DNA from: Pullulanibacillus pueri
GTDB lineage: Bacteria > Bacillota > Bacilli > Bacillales > Sporolactobacillaceae
Assembly (NCBI RefSeq): GCF_014639255.1
Contig: NZ_BMFV01000039.1
Location: forward strand, 1 to 35,563
Direction: 5' to 3'
DNA: 35,563 nucleotides
Shown: in pieces, positions 31,627-35,563 of the stretch
Layout of the letters: every line of letters begins with the position of its first letter
Position numbering within the stretch: the first letter of the stretch is position 1
The notes under the pieces: model-generated
Database searches by the model: none
Seen by the model: only the letters and a program-made list of their open reading frames with translations
What the model was told of the DNA's origin: nothing
Position numbers and translations under genes: made by a program

Positions 31627-32457
31627 CTAGGGCTTCGTAATGACTTGAAAAGGGCTTCCAAGTTCCATAGACCGTTCTGTTGCTCTTCTAATGGCATGTA
31701 AGATGGCTTCTTGGAATTTATATTCCTCTAAAGTCGTAATGCCGGCTTGGGTAGTGCCGCCAGGACTGGTGATTTGTTTTCTTAGGGTTGTTGGAGAAGC
31801 TTTCTTCAGTTTAAGCATTTCCGCTGCACCGACAAGCGTTTGGATGATTAAATCCTCGGATAAGGATGGATCAAGTTGGGCCTCGGTAGCGGCTTGTTGC
31901 ATCGCTTCTACCAAATAATAAATGTAAGCCGGTCCACTTCCAGAGAGTCCTGTAATAGCGTGGAGTTGGTCTTCATCGACAACAACTGTTGATCCTATGG
32001 TTTGAAATAAATCCTTTACTTTTCCGATATGGTCTTCTTTCGCGTAACAACCTGCGGATAAAGCTGTTGCTGAATGACCCACAGAGGCAGATGTATTCGG
32101 CATGGCTCTTACAATTGGCAGGGGAAGACCGAGTTCGTGAGCAATGTAGCTGGTAGATACGCCAGCTAACACTGAAACGACCAGCTGATCAGAAGTGATA
32201 AAGGGCTGAATGGAATGGAGGGCTCCAGGTGCATCTTTTGGTTTTACAGAAAGGATAATGATGTCAGCCCCTCTCATGATTTCGGACTTTTCATTTGAGA
32301 CTTTTACGTCATAGACATTTTTTAAGTGTGAAAGACGCTGGGTATTTTTGCGATTGGTGACCCAGATTTGCGAAGGCTTCAACATGTGCTTCGATAAAAT
32401 ACCTGAGAGTATTGATTCAGCAATAGAGCCCGCACCAATAAAAGCAATTTTATTCAT
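31627..32457 (-). CDS. proC: Pyrroline-5-carboxylate reductase ProC
   Basis: A 276-residue NAD(P)H-dependent enzyme for the last step of proline synthesis. The N-terminal Rossmann motif IGAGSIAESIL is followed by VTNRKN and SVKPKDAP, which are typical of ProC. The C-terminal signature GLSGSGPAYIYYLVEAMQ and ITSPGGTTQAGI confirm it. It has its own proline-responsive T-box leader. AAGGAG lies upstream, with a somewhat long spacing. B. subtilis has several paralogues (proG, proH, proI); the T-box control fits the biosynthetic type. Confidence 0.96.
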   Translation of the reverse strand: MNKIAFIGAGSIAESILSGILSKHMLKPSQIWVTNRKNTQRLSHLKNVYDVKVSNEKSEIMRGADIIILSVKPKDAPGALHSIQPFITSDQLVVSVLAGVSTSYIAHELGLPLPIVRAMPNTSASVGHSATALSAGCYAKEDHIGKVKDLFQTIGSTVVVDEDQLHAITGLSGSGPAYIYYLVEAMQQAATEAQLDPSLSEDLIIQTLVGAAEMLKLKKASPTTLRKQITSPGGTTQAGITTLEEYKFQEAILHAIRRATERSMELGSPFQVITKP

Positions 32458-32486
32458 CTTAAACTATCCACTCCTTATACTATCAT

Positions 32487-32725
32487 TAAAAAACTCCACA
32501 CCATCCTTTATAAAAAGGACGGAATGGAGTTTCAGATTCCGCGGTACCACCTTGATTGACGTGTAAATACACGCCCGCTTAATGCCCATTTAACGCATGG
32601 ACAAACGGTCAGCTTATTAATCACTGACAGCTCACAGGTGGGTTCAATACTGAGTCGCGATGGGATGTCTCACCACATAGCCTCCCATTCTCTTTAACGC
32701 CTTTTCAGTATTTACTAGCCTGTTC
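32487..32725 (-). ncRNA. Proline T-box riboswitch upstream of proC
   Basis: On the minus strand the T-box core AAGGTGGTACCGCGG (32539-32553) precedes a strong terminator (32487-32533). Stem I can be drawn: base helix ACAGG (32719-32723) with CCTGT, the loop-E strands AGTA and GAA, and an upper helix AATACTG/CAGTATT (32706-32712 with 32646-32652). The triplet between GAA and the closing helix is CCC (32640-32642), a proline codon, followed by the usual purine. Uncharged proline tRNA should therefore switch on proC. Confidence 0.95.
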
Positions 32726-32752
32726 AACGCTATTTTTTCGGTATTTTTTAGT

Positions 32753-32781
32753 ATTATGAAGGGTTCAAGGGGAGATGTCAA
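32753..32781 (-). promoter_or_regulatory. proC promoter
   Basis: On the minus strand TTGACA (32776-32781), a 17-bp spacer and CATAAT (32753-32758) form a near-consensus vegetative promoter. Transcription would begin about 20 nt before stem I of the T-box. Confidence 0.75.
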
Positions 32782-32858
32782 GACTCTTTGTGTAATGTTT
32801 CGAAAAATTAAACAATAATAATTGGAAATATTGGGTAATAATTTTTATGAAAATATAT

Positions 32859-32887
32859 TTGACAGCGTTTTCTGTAAGTGGTATCAT
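32859..32887 (+). promoter_or_regulatory. glpFK promoter with overlapping CcpA site
   Basis: TTGACA (32859-32864), a 17-bp spacer and TATCAT (32882-32887) form a strong promoter. The sequence TGACAGCGTTTTCT (32860-32873) fits the catabolite-responsive element consensus at all but the last base and covers the -35 box. CcpA should therefore repress glpFK when glucose is present. Confidence 0.8.
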
Positions 32888-32921
32888 GAAATCAAGTTAA
32901 TAAACGTGAATGAGATCATGA

Positions 32922-32985
32922 GTCCACAAGAATTCCTTATTACCCTTTAGATGGTAGTAGAGGTATTTTTTTGTGGGCTTTTTTG
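32922..32985 (+). terminator. glpF leader terminator (probable GlpP antitermination target)
   Basis: A stem gtccacaa/ttgtgggc (32922-32929 with 32971-32978, one G-T pair) encloses an inner tacc/ggta stem and is followed by six T residues. It lies in the leader between the promoter and glpF. In B. subtilis the glpFK leader terminator is overridden by the RNA-binding protein GlpP with glycerol 3-phosphate; the same is inferred here. Confidence 0.8.
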
Positions 32986-33041
32986 TCATTCTAAAAAAGA
33001 TAAATGAATGATTCATTTTCGCAGTATAGGGGGAAACAATA

Positions 33042-33860
33042 ATGTCGGGTTTTGTTGCAGAATTAGTTGGGACAATGATTCTTATTGTATTTGGTGGAGG
33101 AGTTTGTGCAGGGGTTACATTAAAAAAATCAGCCGCACAAAATTCTGGATGGATCGTTATTACCTTTGGTTGGGGTCTAGCCGTAATGATAGGGGCCTTT
33201 GCTGTAGGAAAATTTAGCGGTGCTCATTTGAATCCTGCACTCACACTTGGATTGGCAATGTCAGGAGATTTTCCTTGGGATAAGGTTCCAACCTATATCT
33301 TAGGTCAAATGATTGGTGCGATTCTCGGTGCGTGTGTTGTTTATTTGCAATATTTACCACACTGGAGAGTCACAGAAGATCCAGCAGCAAAATTAGGTGT
33401 CTTTTCAACAGCGCCTGCTATTCCACAAACATTTTCTAACCTTTTAAGTGAAATTATTGGTACCTTTGTCTTAGTGATGGGTATTCAAGCGATTGGGGCG
33501 AATAAATTTGCTGAAGGGCTCAATCCATTAATTGTTGGCTTTTTAATTATCGCTATTGGTCTTTCTTTAGGGGGAACGACAGGGTATGCGATCAACCCAG
33601 CACGTGATCTTGGACCAAGAATTGCACACTTCTTTTTACCGATTGCAGGAAAAGGATCTTCCAATTGGAAATATGCTTGGATTCCTGTTGTTGGACCAAT
33701 TTTAGGGGGAATGTTCGGAGCCCTTTTCTATAAAGCTGTTTTCTTACAAGACGTGAAACCAGCATTTTGGGTTATAAGTGTTATACTATTAATTGTCATT
33801 GTTGCAGCATATGTTGGTGAAAAAAGATTAAAACATCCTGAAGCTGCAGCTTCAAAATAA
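33042..33860 (+). CDS. glpF: Glycerol uptake facilitator GlpF
   Basis: A 272-residue aquaglyceroporin. The two pore NPA motifs are at N64-P-A66 (GAHLNPALT) and N185-P-A187 (GYAINPARDLGPR), with the arginine R188 of the selectivity filter. The aspartate after NPAR and the long loop before the second half fit glycerol channels rather than water-only aquaporins. AGGGGG lies 7-8 nt before the ATG. It is first gene of glpFK; glpK follows after a 120-bp gap with a small hairpin near 33884-33904. Confidence 0.95.
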   Translation: MSGFVAELVGTMILIVFGGGVCAGVTLKKSAAQNSGWIVITFGWGLAVMIGAFAVGKFSGAHLNPALTLGLAMSGDFPWDKVPTYILGQMIGAILGACVVYLQYLPHWRVTEDPAAKLGVFSTAPAIPQTFSNLLSEIIGTFVLVMGIQAIGANKFAEGLNPLIVGFLIIAIGLSLGGTTGYAINPARDLGPRIAHFFLPIAGKGSSNWKYAWIPVVGPILGGMFGALFYKAVFLQDVKPAFWVISVILLIVIVAAYVGEKRLKHPEAAASK

Positions 33861-33980
33861 AGCTTTATACTAAAAAAAGCAATGAAAAACATACGTCATG
33901 TTTTCAAATCTATGAAAAGCGATGCTCATCATCTTGTGGGCTTCTTATAAGCTTTTTCTAAAAAAATGGGGGTAAAGAAG

Positions 33981-35474
33981 ATGACTGAAAAGTATATTAT
34001 GGCATTAGACCAAGGGACAACAAGTTCAAGAGCAATTTTGTTCAATAGTAAAGGTGAAATTGTTCATGTGGCACAAAAGGAATTTACTCAATATTTTCCA
34101 AAGCCAGGTTGGGTAGAACATGATGCTTCTGAAATTTGGGGTTCAATTTTGTCTGTAATTGCTCAGGCGCTTTCAAATACAAATATTGAACCTAATCAAA
34201 TCGCAGGTATCGGAATTACGAACCAACGTGAAACGGCTGTCGTATGGGATAAGAATACCGGTGTTCCTGTTTACAATGCTGTTGTATGGCAATCAAGACA
34301 AACCGCTGGGATTTGTGAAGAATTAAAGGAAAAAGGCTATGAAGATCTTATCCGCAGCAAAACCGGTCTGCTTATCGATCCTTATTTCTCAGGAACAAAA
34401 GTAAAATGGATTCTTGACAATGTTGAAGGGGCGCGTGAAAAGGCTGAAAATGGCGATCTTCTCTTTGGAACTATTGATACTTGGTTAGTTTGGAAATTAA
34501 GTGGTGGTGCCGCGCATATCACGGATTACTCTAATGCCTCAAGAACACTAATGTATAATATCTATGATTTAAAATGGGATGATGAATTGCTTGACATCCT
34601 TGAGGTACCAAAATCTATGCTTCCAGAAGTTCGCCAGTCTTCCGAGATTTATGGAAATACCGTTCCTCATCATTTCTTTGGAGAAGGGATTCCCATTGCA
34701 GGTATTGCAGGTGACCAACAGTCGGCGTTGTTTGGTCAAGCATGCTATGAAAAAGGGATGGCCAAAAACACCTATGGTACAGGTTGCTTCATGTTAATGA
34801 ATACGGGTGAAGAAGCTGTTAAATCAGAACACGGCCTTTTAACAACCATCGCTTGGGGTGTAGACGGTAAGGTGGAATACGCTCTTGAAGGAAGTATTTT
34901 CGTTGCCGGTTCAGCTATCCAATGGTTACGTGATGGATTGGAAATGGTTAAAGATGCACCTGAGAGTGAAGAGTATGCGACTCGTGTTGATTCAACTGAC
35001 GGTGTCTATGTAGTTCCTGCCTTTGTCGGACTTGGAACACCTTATTGGGAAAGTGATGCCCGTGGTGCTGTTTTTGGTCTTACTCGTGGGACCAAAAGAG
35101 AGCATTTTGTTAGAGCGACTCTTGAATCATTAGCTTACCAAACCAAGGATGTACTTGAAGCGATGGAAGCTGACTCAGGGATTGAATTGAAAAAACTACG
35201 TGTTGATGGTGGTGCTGTAGCGAATAACTTCCTCATGCAGTTCCAAAGTGATATTTTGGGTACAACAGTGGAGCGTCCAACGATCAGTGAAACAACAGCA
35301 TTGGGTGCCGCTTATCTTGCAGGATTAGCGGTGGGGTATTGGAAGGACCGTTCAGAAATTGAAAACAAATGGGCAGTCGGTCGTTCTTTTGAACCAGAAA
35401 TGAGTCAAGAAGAACGCGATAATCATTATGCAGGATGGAAAAAAGCGATTAAAGCCACTATTGCTTTTAAATAA
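33981..35474 (+). CDS. glpK: Glycerol kinase GlpK
   Basis: A 497-residue FGGY-family kinase that makes glycerol 3-phosphate from glycerol entering through GlpF. The N-terminal phosphate-binding loop is LDQGTTSSRAIL (9-20). Glycerol-site residues R83/E84 are in TNQRETAVVW, and D246 is in AGDQQSALFGQ. H230/H231 in VPHHFFG lie where Gram-positive GlpK is phosphorylated and activated by HPr, so PTS control is likely. The ATG at 33981 was chosen because GGGGG lies 8 nt upstream; the ATG at 33966 would contain that site. Confidence 0.96.
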   Translation: MTEKYIMALDQGTTSSRAILFNSKGEIVHVAQKEFTQYFPKPGWVEHDASEIWGSILSVIAQALSNTNIEPNQIAGIGITNQRETAVVWDKNTGVPVYNAVVWQSRQTAGICEELKEKGYEDLIRSKTGLLIDPYFSGTKVKWILDNVEGAREKAENGDLLFGTIDTWLVWKLSGGAAHITDYSNASRTLMYNIYDLKWDDELLDILEVPKSMLPEVRQSSEIYGNTVPHHFFGEGIPIAGIAGDQQSALFGQACYEKGMAKNTYGTGCFMLMNTGEEAVKSEHGLLTTIAWGVDGKVEYALEGSIFVAGSAIQWLRDGLEMVKDAPESEEYATRVDSTDGVYVVPAFVGLGTPYWESDARGAVFGLTRGTKREHFVRATLESLAYQTKDVLEAMEADSGIELKKLRVDGGAVANNFLMQFQSDILGTTVERPTISETTALGAAYLAGLAVGYWKDRSEIENKWAVGRSFEPEMSQEERDNHYAGWKKAIKATIAFK

Positions 35475-35500
35475 TTTGATCATGCTTGCTGCTTAAAGAG

Positions 35501-35541
35501 GCTGTCTCAGAAGTCCTGAAAATTGGACTGTTTGAGACAGC
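35501..35541 (+). terminator. Terminator-like hairpin after glpK
   Basis: The outer stem gctgtctca/tgagacagc (35501-35509 with 35533-35541) and the inner stem agtcc/ggact are separated by a small internal loop. The tail is only moderately T-rich. The sequence also resembles ends of some insertion sequences, but no transposase is present before the window ends. Confidence 0.6.
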
Positions 35542-35563
35542 TTCATCTTGATATTCAATCAAA

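Noticed and set aside
35501..35541. Insertion-sequence end after glpK
   Set aside because: The inverted repeat resembles IS termini, but it has the inner stem and location of a terminator and no transposase is visible before the window ends.

Overview
The window looks like chromosome from a low-GC Gram-positive bacterium of the order Bacillales. The protein set (EcsAB, LiaFSR, coproporphyrin-type HemE/HemH/HemY, YhfI, LplJ, YkoCDE plus TenA, GlpFK), the strong GGAGG ribosome binding sites, and the T-box and TPP leaders all point there. Gene order differs from Bacillus subtilis, and several proteins diverge clearly, so a related genus is likely. The genus cannot be fixed from this sequence alone. 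No rRNA, tRNA, intact insertion sequence, prophage or CRISPR array was seen.

Layout. 1-320: end of a dispersed non-coding repeat. 320-1480: a YtxH-like protein, a small membrane protein and the HIT protein. 1604-3567: the ABC exporter pair ecsA-ecsB, without ecsC. 3618-5554: a ferritin-like protein and a polytopic transporter. 5924-10119: a cell-envelope stress module, with a LiaF-type membrane protein, LiaF, LiaS, LiaR and then a DUF4097/LiaG-like repeat protein. 10631-14508: hemE-hemH-hemY for late haem synthesis, then a lipoprotein. 14514-16766: a two-gene membrane operon whose first gene is very short, a HepT toxin relic, the YhfI-like hydrolase and an acetyltransferase. 16843-20673: a thiamine-precursor salvage operon (TPP riboswitch, tenA, ykoE, ykoD, ykoC) whose ykoC carries an in-frame amber stop. 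20752-22323: mntH with a very short downstream gene and a probable Mn-responsive promoter. 22776-26818: a short-chain dehydrogenase, a dicarboxylate/amino-acid symporter, a small acidic protein, NudF and a VOC protein.

26819-28004 is a 1.2-kb non-coding island. It holds a second copy of the dispersed element and an exact 52-bp-period tandem array of about 12.5 units that can fold into regularly spaced hairpins. This array is the most unusual structure in the window. 28005-31201: coaA, an aldo/keto reductase and the lipoate ligase lplJ. 31202-31626 holds a third, partial dispersed element. 31627-35541: proC under a proline (CCC) T-box, then glpF-glpK with a CcpA site on the promoter and a terminator leader typical of GlpP antitermination.

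Most genes are housekeeping or transport functions. The novelty lies in non-coding structure and decayed genes: the hairpin array, the dispersed element with compensatory arm changes, the ykoC nonsense codon, the HepT relic, an acetyltransferase that seems to lack a standard start codon, and two very short genes (38 and 56 residues).
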